Shown: piece after piece, positions 35,959 through 44,811 of the stretch
Layout: each line of letters opens with the position of its first letter
How positions within the stretch are numbered: position 1 is the first letter of the stretch
Assembly: GCA_900104855.1 (NCBI GenBank)
Contig: FNSS01000001.1
Coordinates: 3,534,001-3,598,000 of the forward strand
Direction of reading: 5' to 3'
DNA: 64,000 bases
From: Rhizobiales bacterium GAS188
GTDB taxonomy: Bacteria; Pseudomonadota; Alphaproteobacteria; Rhizobiales; Beijerinckiaceae
Notes under the pieces: model-generated
Seen by the model: only the letters and a program-made list of their open reading frames with translations
Databases searched by the model: none
Told to the model about the DNA's origin: nothing
Position numbers and translations under genes: made by a program

Positions 35959-36573
35959 ATGAAGCTGCACTGGTCGCCTCGCTCGCCCTTCGTGCGCAAG
36001 GTCATGGTTTGCGCCCATGAGCTCGGATTGGCCGAGCGCATCGACAAGGTGCGAACCGTGGTGCGTATGGGGCAGCCCAACGAAACCCTCCTGCATGACA
36101 ACCCGCTGAGCAAGATCCCGACCCTGGTGCTCGATGACGGCACGGTGCTCTTCGATTCCCTGACCATCTGCGAATTTCTCGATGACCTGGCCGGAGGCGG
36201 GCGCCTGTTCCCGTGCGATCCCGACGCGCGCTTTCGCGCCTTGACCCGCCATGCTCTCGGCAACGGCCTCCTCGATATGCTGATCCTATGGCGCAACGAG
36301 CGCGACAAGCCCGAGGCCCGGCGCACACCGGAATGGCTCGACAGCTTCGCCGTCAAGCTTCGCGCCTCCCTCGCCCAACTGGAGGCGGGAGCGGCGGCGC
36401 GCCGTGGCGCGAGCTTCGACATCGGCGATGTCGCGGCCGGCTGCGCGCTCTCTTATCTCGATTTCCGCTTCCCCGACCTCGCTTGGCGCCAAGGGCACCA
36501 GGGGCTCGCGGCCTGGCATGAGGAATTCGCGGCGCGGCCCTCGGCGCGCGCCACGGAGATCGTCGATGCCTGA
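35959..36573 (+). CDS. Glutathione S-transferase family protein
   Basis: About 204 residues: thioredoxin-fold N-terminal domain (MKLHWSPRSPFVRKVMVCAH, NPLSKIPTLVLDDG, DSLTICEFLDD) and alpha-helical C-terminal domain. Likely conjugates or isomerises an electrophilic intermediate, for example a maleylpyruvate-like isomerisation. GGAG at 35949-35952 favours ATG 35959. The stop overlaps the CoA-transferase start by 8 bp, so it heads a five-gene operon. Substrate unknown. Confidence 0.88.
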   Translation: MKLHWSPRSPFVRKVMVCAHELGLAERIDKVRTVVRMGQPNETLLHDNPLSKIPTLVLDDGTVLFDSLTICEFLDDLAGGGRLFPCDPDARFRALTRHALGNGLLDMLILWRNERDKPEARRTPEWLDSFAVKLRASLAQLEAGAAARRGASFDIGDVAAGCALSYLDFRFPDLAWRQGHQGLAAWHEEFAARPSARATEIVDA

Positions 36574-37828
36574 GGCGACAGAGCGCGGCGCGGCGCAGGC
36601 GCCGTCCCGCGGCGGACCGCTCGCCCATATCCGGGTGCTCGATCTCAGCCGCATCATGGCGGCGCCCTGGGCGACGCAGATCTTCGCCGATCTCGGCGCC
36701 GACGTCGTCAAGGTCGAACGGCCGGGCAGCGGCGACGATACGCGCGCCTGGGGACCGCCCTTCCTTAAGGACAAGGACGGCAACCCGACCCGCGAGGCCG
36801 GCTATTATCTTTCGGTCAATCGCGGCAAGCGCTCGGTCACGATCGACATGGCGAAGCCCGAGGGGCGCGAGATCATCCGCGCGCTGGCGCTGCGCGCCGA
36901 CGTCGTGATCGAGAATTTCAAGGCAGGGGCTCTTGCGCGCTACGGGCTCGATGCCGCCTCGCTGCGCGCCGACAATCCGCGCCTCGTCTATTGCTCGGTC
37001 ACCGGCTTCGGCCAGGACGGGCCGCGCCGCGACCAGGCCGCCTACGACTTCGCCATCCAGGCCATGGGCGGCCTGATGAGCGTCACCGGCGAGCGCGACG
37101 ACCTGCCGGGCGGCGGCCCGCAAAAGGTCGGCGTGCCGATCGTCGACATCATGACCGGCATGTATGCGGCCGTCGCCATCCTGGCGGCGTTGGCGCGCCG
37201 GGCCGAGACCGGGGAGGGGGAGGTCATCGATCTCGCCATGCTCGACGTGCAGGCGGCCTTCCTCGCCAATCAGGCGATGAACTTCCTGGTCTCGGGCCGC
37301 CCTCCGCGGCGCGGCGGCAATCGCCACCCGAATATCCAGCCGCAGGACGTGTTTCCCTGCGCCGACGGTCATCTCGTGCTCGCGGTCGGCAATGACGCCC
37401 AGTTCGCCAAATTATGCGAGGCCATCTCGCGCCCCGGCTGGGCGACGGACGAGCGTTTCGCCACCAATGCGGCACGGGTGCGCAACAATGCGGCGCTGAC
37501 GCCGCTCCTCGCCGAACGCTTCCGCGACTTCGCGCGGGCCGATCTCGCGGCGGCGCTCGACAAAGCCGGCGTGCCTTGCGCGCCGATCAACGACATCCCG
37601 CAGATGCTCGACGATCCGCAGCTCAAGCATCGCGAGATGCTGCGCCATCTGCCCCATCCTCAGGCCGGCAGCGTGCCGCAGGTCGTGAGCCCGCTGCGTT
37701 TCGCCAATGCGCCTCTGCGCTTCGAGCGTGCCCCGCCGCTGCTGGGCGAGCACACCGCCGAGATCCTCGCCGAGCTCGGTTTCGACGCGCCGGCGCTCGC
37801 CGGTCTGACGGCGCGCGGCGTGGTCTGA
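36566..37828 (+). CDS. CoA-transferase family III (CaiB/BaiF)
   Basis: About 420 residues: HIRVLDLSRIMAAPWATQIFADLGADVVKVERPG start, GKRSVTIDM, DVVIENFKAG, the GxGQDGPRRDQAAYDFAIQAMGGLMSVTG block and KVGVPIVDIMTGMYAAVAIL. These enzymes move CoA between organic acids. It would activate the acid processed by the neighbouring enoyl-CoA hydratase. GGAGA upstream; frame also open from 36404, but the overlap with the GST stop fits operon coupling. Confidence 0.93.
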   Translation: MPEATERGAAQAPSRGGPLAHIRVLDLSRIMAAPWATQIFADLGADVVKVERPGSGDDTRAWGPPFLKDKDGNPTREAGYYLSVNRGKRSVTIDMAKPEGREIIRALALRADVVIENFKAGALARYGLDAASLRADNPRLVYCSVTGFGQDGPRRDQAAYDFAIQAMGGLMSVTGERDDLPGGGPQKVGVPIVDIMTGMYAAVAILAALARRAETGEGEVIDLAMLDVQAAFLANQAMNFLVSGRPPRRGGNRHPNIQPQDVFPCADGHLVLAVGNDAQFAKLCEAISRPGWATDERFATNAARVRNNAALTPLLAERFRDFARADLAAALDKAGVPCAPINDIPQMLDDPQLKHREMLRHLPHPQAGSVPQVVSPLRFANAPLRFERAPPLLGEHTAEILAELGFDAPALAGLTARGVV

Positions 37829-37846
37829 CGCGCAGGAGAGATCCCC

Positions 37847-38482
37847 ATGGCCCGCATTCCGCTGCCCTCGCCCGCCGAGATGTCGCCCGAGCAGCTGCGC
37901 GTGCATGAGGCGGTGCTGGCCGGCCCGCGCGGCGCGATCATTGGCCCGCTGCGCGCCGTGATCCACTCCCCCGACCTCGCCGAGCGCTGGTCGCAGCTCG
38001 GCGAGTTCCTGCGCTATCGCACCTCACTGCCGCCGCGCCTCAACGAGCTCGCCATCATCGTCACGGCACGCCGCTGGACGAGCCAGGTCGAATGGCTGGT
38101 GCATGCGCGCGCCGCCGCCGCGGCCGGGTTGCCGGAGAAGGTGATCGCGGCGATCCGCCAAGGCGAGGCGCCGTGCTTCGCCGATGCCGACGACGCAACG
38201 ATCTACGAATATGCGCGTGAGCTGCAGCAGGCCGGCCAGGTTTCGGACAAGGCCTATGCCCGTGTCCTCGAGCGCTTCGGGGCGCGCGGCGTGGTCGAGC
38301 TCACCGCAGTCATCGGCTACTACACCATGGTCTCGATGACCTTGAACGCCCATGAGATCCCGCTGCCCGATGGCACCGCCCCGCAGCTCTCGGCGCTGCC
38401 GGGCGCGGCAGGCGGGCTGACGCCCATGCCTCCAGCCCTAGATCGGCCGCCGGCATACGAGCCCGCGAACGCGACCGGATAG
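37847..38482 (+). CDS. Carboxymuconolactone decarboxylase/AhpD-like family protein
   Basis: A 211-residue, mostly helical protein of the CMD family: LPPRLNELAIIVTARRWTSQVEWLVHARAA and the helix following. The usual AhpD CxxC is not visible (VEWLVHA in place), so peroxidase activity is unlikely. It fits CMD-like decarboxylase or isomerase roles in aromatic acid catabolism. Start 18 bp after the CoA-transferase stop with GGAGAG upstream. Confidence 0.86.
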   Translation: MARIPLPSPAEMSPEQLRVHEAVLAGPRGAIIGPLRAVIHSPDLAERWSQLGEFLRYRTSLPPRLNELAIIVTARRWTSQVEWLVHARAAAAAGLPEKVIAAIRQGEAPCFADADDATIYEYARELQQAGQVSDKAYARVLERFGARGVVELTAVIGYYTMVSMTLNAHEIPLPDGTAPQLSALPGAAGGLTPMPPALDRPPAYEPANATG

Positions 38483-38488
38483 GCCCCC

Positions 38489-39388
38489 ATGCTTGCCGTC
38501 GAGTCTGTTCCGGCCCCGGCCGTATCCCCGCCCAAGCAATCGCTCCCGCACGGTGCCTGCGACGCGCATAGCCATGTGTTCGGGTCCTTCGACCGTTTCG
38601 CACCGAGCCAGGCTTCGGTCTATGCGTTGCCGGAGGCGTCTCCCGAAGCGCATGAGGCGATGCGCGCCAAGCTCGGCAGCAGCTTCGGCGTCCTCACCCA
38701 GCCGGCGCCCTATGGCAGCGACCCTGCTGCCATGCTGCACGCCTTGCGCGCCGCGAAGGGCCGCTTGCGCGGCATCGCGGCGACCGGGCCCGATATCGAC
38801 GACGAGACGCTCGCGGACTGGCACGCGGCCAGCATTCGTGGCCTGCGCTTCGTCGAGATGCGGGCGCCCGGCGGCGGCCGCTATCCGGGCAGCGTCGGCG
38901 TCGATGCCTTGCGTGAGCTCGCGCCGCGCCTGCGTGAGCTCGGCTGGCATGCGCAGCTCTGGGCCAATGCGGCCGACCATGCGGCGCTCCTGCCCGGGCT
39001 GTTGCGGCTCGGCCTGCCTTTGGTGCTCGACCATATGGGCTGTCCCGATCCGGCGCGCGGGCGGTCCGATTCCGCCTTCGCCGCCATCCTCGACCTGATG
39101 CGCAGCGGTCAGATCTGGGTGAAGATCGCGATCTGCCGCGTCTCGCGCGCCGCGCCCTTTTATGAGGATGCGCGCCCTCTGCATGAGGCGCTGCTGGAAG
39201 CGGCTCCCGAGCGCCTGCTCTGGGGCTCCGACTGGCCTTATGTGCGCCTGCAGCCGATACCTGATGCGGGGCGGCTCCTCGATCTGTTCCACGACTGGAC
39301 CCCTGACGAGACGCTGCGCCGGCGCATCCTCGTCGACAACCCGTCGAAGCTCTATGGCTTCGGCGCTGCAAGCGGAGAGGCAGCATGA
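38489..39388 (+). CDS. Amidohydrolase-2 (TIM-barrel) hydrolase, LigI-like
   Basis: A 299-residue protein: CDAHSHVFG (HxH metal site), LVLDHMGCPDP, IWVKIAICRVS and LLWGSDWPYV (Asp). Resembles 2-pyrone-4,6-dicarboxylate lactonase and related lactonases or decarboxylases. With the CMD, GST and CoA genes it suggests opening of a lactone or pyrone ring. Coupled to the next gene by ATGA (39385). Confidence 0.88.
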   Translation: MLAVESVPAPAVSPPKQSLPHGACDAHSHVFGSFDRFAPSQASVYALPEASPEAHEAMRAKLGSSFGVLTQPAPYGSDPAAMLHALRAAKGRLRGIAATGPDIDDETLADWHAASIRGLRFVEMRAPGGGRYPGSVGVDALRELAPRLRELGWHAQLWANAADHAALLPGLLRLGLPLVLDHMGCPDPARGRSDSAFAAILDLMRSGQIWVKIAICRVSRAAPFYEDARPLHEALLEAAPERLLWGSDWPYVRLQPIPDAGRLLDLFHDWTPDETLRRRILVDNPSKLYGFGAASGEAA

Positions 39389-40170
39389 CCGGCTTAGACG
39401 GGCTCGAGCGCTTCGGCGTCGCGATCGAAGATCACGTCGCCATGGTCACCATGCGGGCCCCGCCGGTGAACGCCCAGGATCGCCGTTTCCGCGAGGAGAT
39501 CGTGCGCATCTTCGAGGTGCTGCACGATATGGACCAGGTGCGCGCCGTTGTGCTCACCGGGGAGGGTCGCGCCTTCTCGGCCGGCGCCGATCTGCGTGAG
39601 CGGCCGAACCTTGCCGCGGAGGCCGGCGCCTATCCGCGCCATAACCGGCTGGTGCGCTCAGCCTTCGATGCGGTGATGGATTGCGGCAAGCCGGTCATCG
39701 CGGCGATCAACGGCCCGGCCATCGGAGCGGGCTGCGTGCTGGCGCTGTGCTGCGACATCCTGGTGGCGGCCGAAGAGGCTTTCCTCGCCATGACGGAAGT
39801 AGATGTCGGGCTCGCCGGCGGCGTGCGCCATGTGCTGCGCTTCTTCGGCCAGTCGGATGCGCGCCTCATGATCTACACGGCTCGCCGCATCAGCGGGCCC
39901 GAGCTCTACCGCATGAACGTGGTCTCGGCCTGCGTGCCGCGCGCCAGGCTGATGGAGGAAGCGATGGGCATTGCGCGCGACATCGCGGCGAAGAGCCCGC
40001 TCGCCGTGCAGGCCGCCAAGCGCTCCTTCGGCCTCACCGAGGAGATGCCGCTGCGCGACGGCTATCGCTATGAGCAGAGCCAGACCGTGGCGCTGTCGCG
40101 CAGCGAGGACACCAAGGAGGCGCAGCGCGCCTTCGCCGAAAAGCGCAAGCCCGTCTTCAAGGGGCGCTGA
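39385..40170 (+). CDS. Enoyl-CoA hydratase/isomerase family protein
   Basis: A 261-residue crotonase-fold protein: VVLTGEGRAFSAGADLRE, AINGPAIGAGCVLALCCDILVAAEEAFLAM and the helix GLAGGVRHVLRFFG. It hydrates or isomerises a CoA-bound intermediate made by the upstream CoA-transferase. Last gene of the operon; its 3' end overlaps the convergent folC 3' end by 14 bp, with no visible terminator. Confidence 0.92.
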   Translation: MTGLDGLERFGVAIEDHVAMVTMRAPPVNAQDRRFREEIVRIFEVLHDMDQVRAVVLTGEGRAFSAGADLRERPNLAAEAGAYPRHNRLVRSAFDAVMDCGKPVIAAINGPAIGAGCVLALCCDILVAAEEAFLAMTEVDVGLAGGVRHVLRFFGQSDARLMIYTARRISGPELYRMNVVSACVPRARLMEEAMGIARDIAAKSPLAVQAAKRSFGLTEEMPLRDGYRYEQSQTVALSRSEDTKEAQRAFAEKRKPVFKGR

Positions 40171-41557
40171 GCCGACCCCGCACGAGCGGCCGCAGCGCTC
40201 CGACGAGATGGAGTGAGCCGGTGACCAGGAGGAAGCTGCCGAGCGTCGCCGCGAGCGTGATTCCGCGCTCGAGAGCGAGGCGCGGCTCGGTCTCGACCTC
40301 GCTCGACAGGCCGAGCGAGGCGGCGATCCCGGCGAGCTCGGCAGCCTTATGGCCACGCCCGCCCGGCATCTCGGTGCAGATCGCGACCGCCGCCTGCCGG
40401 CCCAAAACCTCGATCAGGCCTTTCGCATCCTTGTCGGCCGCGAAACCGATCACCGCGACGCAGGCGCCCTTGAGATCGGGCTGCAGGCGCAGATCGCGCA
40501 GCACGGTCTCGAGATTGAAGGGCACATGCGCCCCGTCGAGCACCACCGGCAGCAGGCGCGCCGACGAGCCCACGGTCCTCTCGACGCCTGGCCACGGGAT
40601 GTCGAAACGCTCGGCGCGCCCGGGAAGCCGCGCCGCCGCCAAGGTGGTCGCGTCGAGCAGCCAGGCGCCGATCGACCTTGGGACGGCATCGGCGCGGCGT
40701 GTCGTGAGCCCGAGCTCGCCGAGTCGATCGAGGACGAGGCCGGCAAGCGCCGCGTTCTGCGCCTCGATCGACGCTTCTTTCGGCAGGCTCGCGCGCAACA
40801 GCGTCGCGCCGAGCCGGGCCGCGGTCTCCACCATGACTTGTCCTGCTTCGTCATCGGCAGCGAGCGGCGTCACCAGCGTGGTTCCGGCTTTCAGGATGCC
40901 GGCCTTCTCGCGGGCGATGGCGGCGCGCGTATGGCCCAGCACCTCGGTATGCTCGAGCTCGATATTGGTCACGACGGCAATCTCGGACGCGACCACATTG
41001 GTCGAGTCGAGCCGCCCGCCGAGTCCGACCTCGACCACCGCCCAGTCGAGCTTTGCCTCCTTGAACATCAGGAAGGCGGCGGCCGTCAGGATGTCGAACC
41101 AGCTCGCCTGCGCGCCCGGCGTGCCGGCAGCGGTCGCGGCCTCATAGGCGTCGAGGGCTAGCGTGATGGCGCGGCTGAGCCCGCACTCTTGCGCCTCCTG
41201 CCCCATGATGCTGATGCGCTCGGTGACACGCTCGACATGCGGGGAGGCATAGCGCCCCACGCGCCAGCCGGCCGCCAGCAGCGCCGCCTCGAGCAGGGCG
41301 CAGACCGAGCCCTTGCCCTTGGTGCCGGCGACATGCAGCGAGCGGAAAGCGCGATGCGGATCGCCGAGCCGCGCCATGAGGTCGAGCATGGGATCGAGCT
41401 CGACACGCATGCCGCCGCGCGGACGCAGCTCCCAATTGGTCAGGGCATCGAGCCGCCTCAGCGTGGCGGCGAGGTCGGGCGCGCCCGGCGTGTCGGATGG
41501 GGTGTCTTGCGTAAGGTTCGGCATCGGCGTGTTCGTCATGGACAGGGCGAAGCCCAT
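40157..41557 (-). CDS. folC: Bifunctional folylpolyglutamate synthase/dihydrofolate synthase
   Basis: About 466 residues: HVAGTKGKGSVCALLEAALLAAG (P-loop), YASPHVERVTERI, WAVVEVGLGGRLDSTN, NIELEHTEVLGHT, AREKAGILK and VVLDGAHVPFNLE. It adds glutamate to dihydropteroate/folates. ATG 41557 has GAGG upstream; ATG 41539 is alternative. The frame stays open to 42121 only because of the repeat array. accD, usually adjacent, is absent here. Confidence 0.94.
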   Translation of the reverse strand: MGFALSMTNTPMPNLTQDTPSDTPGAPDLAATLRRLDALTNWELRPRGGMRVELDPMLDLMARLGDPHRAFRSLHVAGTKGKGSVCALLEAALLAAGWRVGRYASPHVERVTERISIMGQEAQECGLSRAITLALDAYEAATAAGTPGAQASWFDILTAAAFLMFKEAKLDWAVVEVGLGGRLDSTNVVASEIAVVTNIELEHTEVLGHTRAAIAREKAGILKAGTTLVTPLAADDEAGQVMVETAARLGATLLRASLPKEASIEAQNAALAGLVLDRLGELGLTTRRADAVPRSIGAWLLDATTLAAARLPGRAERFDIPWPGVERTVGSSARLLPVVLDGAHVPFNLETVLRDLRLQPDLKGACVAVIGFAADKDAKGLIEVLGRQAAVAICTEMPGGRGHKAAELAGIAASLGLSSEVETEPRLALERGITLAATLGSFLLVTGSLHLVGALRPLVRGRLSAP

Positions 41558-41584
41558 ACCACCTCGTCCGACAACACCATAGCG

Positions 41585-42290
41585 GCGCCCGCTGGGACCG
41601 CGGGCGTCCCGCCCGCCCTTGAGACGGTGTGGCTGGGGCGCCGGTGGGAAGAAGGGGCGACCGAGACGGTCGCGCTCCCACCGGGAATGGCACTCGCTGG
41701 GACCGCGGGCGTCCCGCCCGCCCTTGAGACGGTGTGGCTGGGCGCCGGTCGGAAGAAGGGGCGACCGTGACGGTCGAGGCTCCACGGGGAATGGCGCCTG
41801 CTGGGACCACGGGCGTCCCGCCCGCCCTTGAGACGGTGTGGCTGGGGCGCCGGTAGGAAGAAGGGCGACCGAGACGGTCGCGGTCCCACCGGGAATGGCG
41901 TCTGCTGGGACCGCCGGCGTCCCGCCGGCCCTTGAGACGGTGTGGCTGGGCGCCGGTCGGAAGAAAGGGCGACCGAGACGGTCGCGGTCCCACGGGGAAT
42001 GGCGTCTGCTGGGACCGCGGGCGTCCGAGCTTGTGAGTTTTTGAAACAGCGGGAAAAACTTGCCGGGACCCGCCTGTTTTGCTGTGAGTAAATAGCGTAA
42101 ATGGTCGGAAAAGGCCTTCAAGAACTTGCTCTGTCGATGCCGGCCCCGTTCTCCGCGACGTTCTCGACACCGCCCTTCGTGATCATTTCAAAAACTCACA
42201 GCCTCTCCCGCCCGCCCTTGAAACGGTGTGGCTGGGGCGCCGGTAGGAAGAAGGGCGACCGAGACGGTCGCGGTCCCACTGCTCGAGCCC
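41585..42290. repeat. Tandem array of the dispersed GGGACCGCG palindromic repeat
   Basis: Five copies of about 104 bp (41585-41696, 41697-41799, 41800-41903, 41904-42007, and a fifth from 42008 that resumes at 42206 after an insertion). Each has the order GCTGGGACCGCGGGCGTCCC, GCCCTTGAGACGGTGTGGCTGG, GGAAGAAGGGCGACCGAGACGGTCGCGGTCCCA, then a GGGAATGGCGTCT spacer. Ends are self-complementary (GGGACCGCG / CGCGGTCCC). It fills the gap between folC and the GntR gene; long open frames here are repeat artefacts. Confidence 0.9.
42027..42205. mobile_element. 179-bp MITE-like element inside the repeat array
   Basis: Ends GAGCTTGTGAGTTTTTGAAA and, inverted, GAGGCTGTGAGTTTTTGAAA (20-bp terminal inverted repeats, 2 mismatches). 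Flanked by a 3-bp direct repeat TCC (42024-42026 and 42206-42208) and removal restores an intact repeat copy (GCGTCC + CGCCCGCCC). No transposase fits; short frames inside have no family. A non-autonomous derivative of an IS is inferred. Confidence 0.8.
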
Positions 42291-42301
42291 CCGCGCCAAA
42301 G

Positions 42302-43348
42302 CTACTCCGCGATGCGAACCGGGGTGAGGTAGGGCGCGAAGCGTTGCGGCTTCGGGATGACCGCCACGATCTTCAGCCGCGCGATATTGCGCTGCGTGGC
42401 CATCTTGAGATGGTCGCGCCAGAATTCCGCGGCGGCACGCACGGAATTGTTGAGAAGCAGGTCGAGGACGATCCGAACCTCCGAGATCGCCGTCCTGTCG
42501 AGCGGCAGCCCCAGCTGGCCGAGCAGCCGGCGCGCGGCGTTGAGCGGCATCAAGTTCTGACGGATCGTCTCGACCAGCTGGCCGTTCGGCGCCTTCAAGA
42601 TGCATTCCTCGACGCAAGCCATCTCGATATCCTCGCGATGATCGGCGCCAGCCGAATTTTCCGCCTCGGCGGCCGCGGCGCGGTCGCGCAACTCGACCAG
42701 GCGGTCGCGATCGATATGGGCGGCGGCGCATAAAAGGGCGGCCGGCTCGAGGATGCCGCGCAACTCGTAGCGCTCCTTGATGGATTGCGCGGTGAGCGGC
42801 CCGGCGATCCAGTGGGAGCTCTGGTTCTTGCGCAGCAGCCCGCGCTCCTGCAAGCGGCCGAGCACATCGCGCACGATGGTGCGGCTCACGCGGAAATGAT
42901 GCGCGAGCTCGGCCTCGACGATGCGGAACTCGCCGAATATGAGACAGGCGCCGATCGCCTCCTCCACCGCGACCGCGATGCGCTCCCAGGAGCCCCTGGC
43001 CTGCAGCGCCTCGTCCACCTCGTCGGGCACCGTCAGGCCGAGCTGACGGATATCGGAGCGCAGCGGCGATCGCCCGGCTTCGACGCCGCCGACCACATAG
43101 CCCCTGCCGTCGAAGCGCTCGATGAGCCTGTCCCGCTCGAGGTTTTGCAGGGCTTTCTGCACCGGCGCGCGGCTCGTCTGCAGGATCTCGGCAATCGGCG
43201 CTTCGAGGAGCACCAGCCCGCGCGGCAAGCGCCCGTCCCCGATATTGGCGCGCAACACCCTTTCGACGAGCGCGTAACGCTTTCCTTGGGCGTGCTGACG
43301 CAGCGGCTTTGCCGAATTGCTCGACTTGGGATGGGTGCGCATCGCCAT
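42302..43348 (-). CDS. GntR/FCD regulator with two tandem winged-helix domains
   Basis: About 348 residues. First winged helix at about 15-85 (YALVERVLRANIGDG, IAEILQTSRAPVQKALQNLERD), second at about 110-190 (ELAHHFRVSRTIVRDVLGRLQERGL), then an FCD-like helical effector domain (ERYELRGILEPAALLCAA). Normal GntR-FCD proteins have a single winged helix. Starts MAMRTHP (43348) or 43342. It is divergent from the ABC operon starting at 43626 and is its probable regulator. The 277-bp gap between them shows no other gene. Confidence 0.85.
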   Translation of the reverse strand: MAMRTHPKSSNSAKPLRQHAQGKRYALVERVLRANIGDGRLPRGLVLLEAPIAEILQTSRAPVQKALQNLERDRLIERFDGRGYVVGGVEAGRSPLRSDIRQLGLTVPDEVDEALQARGSWERIAVAVEEAIGACLIFGEFRIVEAELAHHFRVSRTIVRDVLGRLQERGLLRKNQSSHWIAGPLTAQSIKERYELRGILEPAALLCAAAHIDRDRLVELRDRAAAAEAENSAGADHREDIEMACVEECILKAPNGQLVETIRQNLMPLNAARRLLGQLGLPLDRTAISEVRIVLDLLLNNSVRAAAEFWRDHLKMATQRNIARLKIVAVIPKPQRFAPYLTPVRIAE

Positions 43349-43625
43349 CACGAGAGTGTTCGACCCAAGATTTGTCAACCGAAGACCGATCCTCGCCGCG
43401 GCGCGGCGAAGTGTCGATTGCATACCCGAATATCGAATCGCCCGCCAGCGAATACTTCTTAATCGTTGATTCTCTGGCCAAATCCTCACTTCGTGTGCAA
43501 CGAGCTTCCTCGCGATCGCGCCAATGAACCACGCTTGCGTACAAAAGACGCTTGGTCTACGACTAGCTGCCCTGCCGTTACAGACGCCGACACGCATCGC
43601 GTCCGAACCGAGGGCCGGAGGAGAG

Positions 43626-44771
43626 ATGGCGCTGAGGTCGGAACACCGGCTTGCGGACGGGCTCGAGCGCGATCCGGCAATGCCCGGCGAGGCTGCGCGG
43701 TCAAGCGACGTGCTGCGCCTCGACGGCGTGCGGAAGCGCTATGGCGAGAGGCTGGCGCTCGACGATGTCTCGCTCTCGATCCGCGACGACGAATACATCT
43801 CGCTTCTGGGGCCGAGCGGCTCGGGCAAGACCGTGCTGTTGCGCAACATCGCCGGCTTCGAGGAGCCCGACAGAGGCGGCGTGTTCCTGCAGGGGAGGCG
43901 CGCCAATGGCGTCCCGGCGCATCGCCGCGGCGTCGGCTTCGTGTTCCAGAATTTCGCGCTCTTTCCGCATCTGAGCGTGCGCGACAACGTGGCCTATGGC
44001 CTCGCCAACCGGACGAGCGAGCCGATCGTCGAGCCTGCGAGGCTTCGGGCAAAGGCCGGCGCGATGCTCGATCTCGTGGGTCTTGCCGGGCTCGAAGACC
44101 GCGGCGTTCATGAGATTTCCGGTGGGCAACGCCAAAGAGTGGCGCTGGCGCGCACCCTCATCACCGAGCCGCGGCTGGTGCTGCTCGACGAGCCTTTGGG
44201 CTCGCTCGATGCCAATTTACGCGCCCGCATGCGCGGCGAGCTGCGTCGCATCCGCAGCCGGCTCGGCGTGACCTTCCTGCACGTGACCGGCAGCGAGACC
44301 GAGGCGCTGGCAATGGGCGACCGCGTGATCGTGCTCGATCAGGGACGCATCGAGCAATTCGATGAGCCAAACATCGTCTACAATCAACCGGCGAGCGCCC
44401 GGGTCGCCCGCTTCCTCAATTGCTACAACCTGTTTTCGGGCAAGCTGGTCGAGGGCAGCTTCGAGACGCAGGGCGGCGTGTTTCCGGTCGTGCGCCCGCA
44501 TGGCCGGTCGAATGACCCGACCTACGCGATCCGCCAGGACCTGATCGCCATCCGTGCGGCCGACGCCAATCCCGGCCCGGGCGAAACGCGCCTCGAAGCG
44601 ATGTTCGTCACCAGCGAATACTCGGGCGCCGCGGCGATGTATTTCTTCAGGCTGCCGGACGGGCGGATCGTCGAGGTGGAATATCATTTCAGCCATCGCT
44701 CGCCTCAGAATCTCGAACCCCATCGCAACTATTCGCTGATCTGGAAAGCCGACGATGCGATCGTCTTTTGA
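43626..44771 (+). CDS. ABC transporter ATPase (PotA-like), H-loop altered
   Basis: About 381 residues. Walker A GPSGSGKT, Q-loop VFQNFALFPHLSVRDNVAYGL, signature ISGGQRQRVALARTL, Walker B LVLLDEPLGSLD and TOBE-like C-terminal region. Where the switch histidine (VTHDQEEAL) is expected it reads VTGSETEAL, so the H-loop His is replaced by Gly. GGAGGAGAG precedes ATG 43626; the frame opens at 43524. First gene of the operon. A second ATPase with a normal H-loop is at 49548. Confidence 0.92.
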   Translation: MALRSEHRLADGLERDPAMPGEAARSSDVLRLDGVRKRYGERLALDDVSLSIRDDEYISLLGPSGSGKTVLLRNIAGFEEPDRGGVFLQGRRANGVPAHRRGVGFVFQNFALFPHLSVRDNVAYGLANRTSEPIVEPARLRAKAGAMLDLVGLAGLEDRGVHEISGGQRQRVALARTLITEPRLVLLDEPLGSLDANLRARMRGELRRIRSRLGVTFLHVTGSETEALAMGDRVIVLDQGRIEQFDEPNIVYNQPASARVARFLNCYNLFSGKLVEGSFETQGGVFPVVRPHGRSNDPTYAIRQDLIAIRAADANPGPGETRLEAMFVTSEYSGAAAMYFFRLPDGRIVEVEYHFSHRSPQNLEPHRNYSLIWKADDAIVF

Positions 44772-44811
44772 TGACGCGCAGCGGCGGCTTCGCTGAGCAA
44801 CCGACGCCGCC

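Noticed and set aside
41142-42170. 342-residue frame with repeated Pro/Arg/Gly units
   Set aside because: Translation of the non-coding repeat array and folC in the wrong frame.
41585-42290. CRISPR array
   Set aside because: Units are about 104 bp, contiguous, with no unique spacers and no cas genes nearby.
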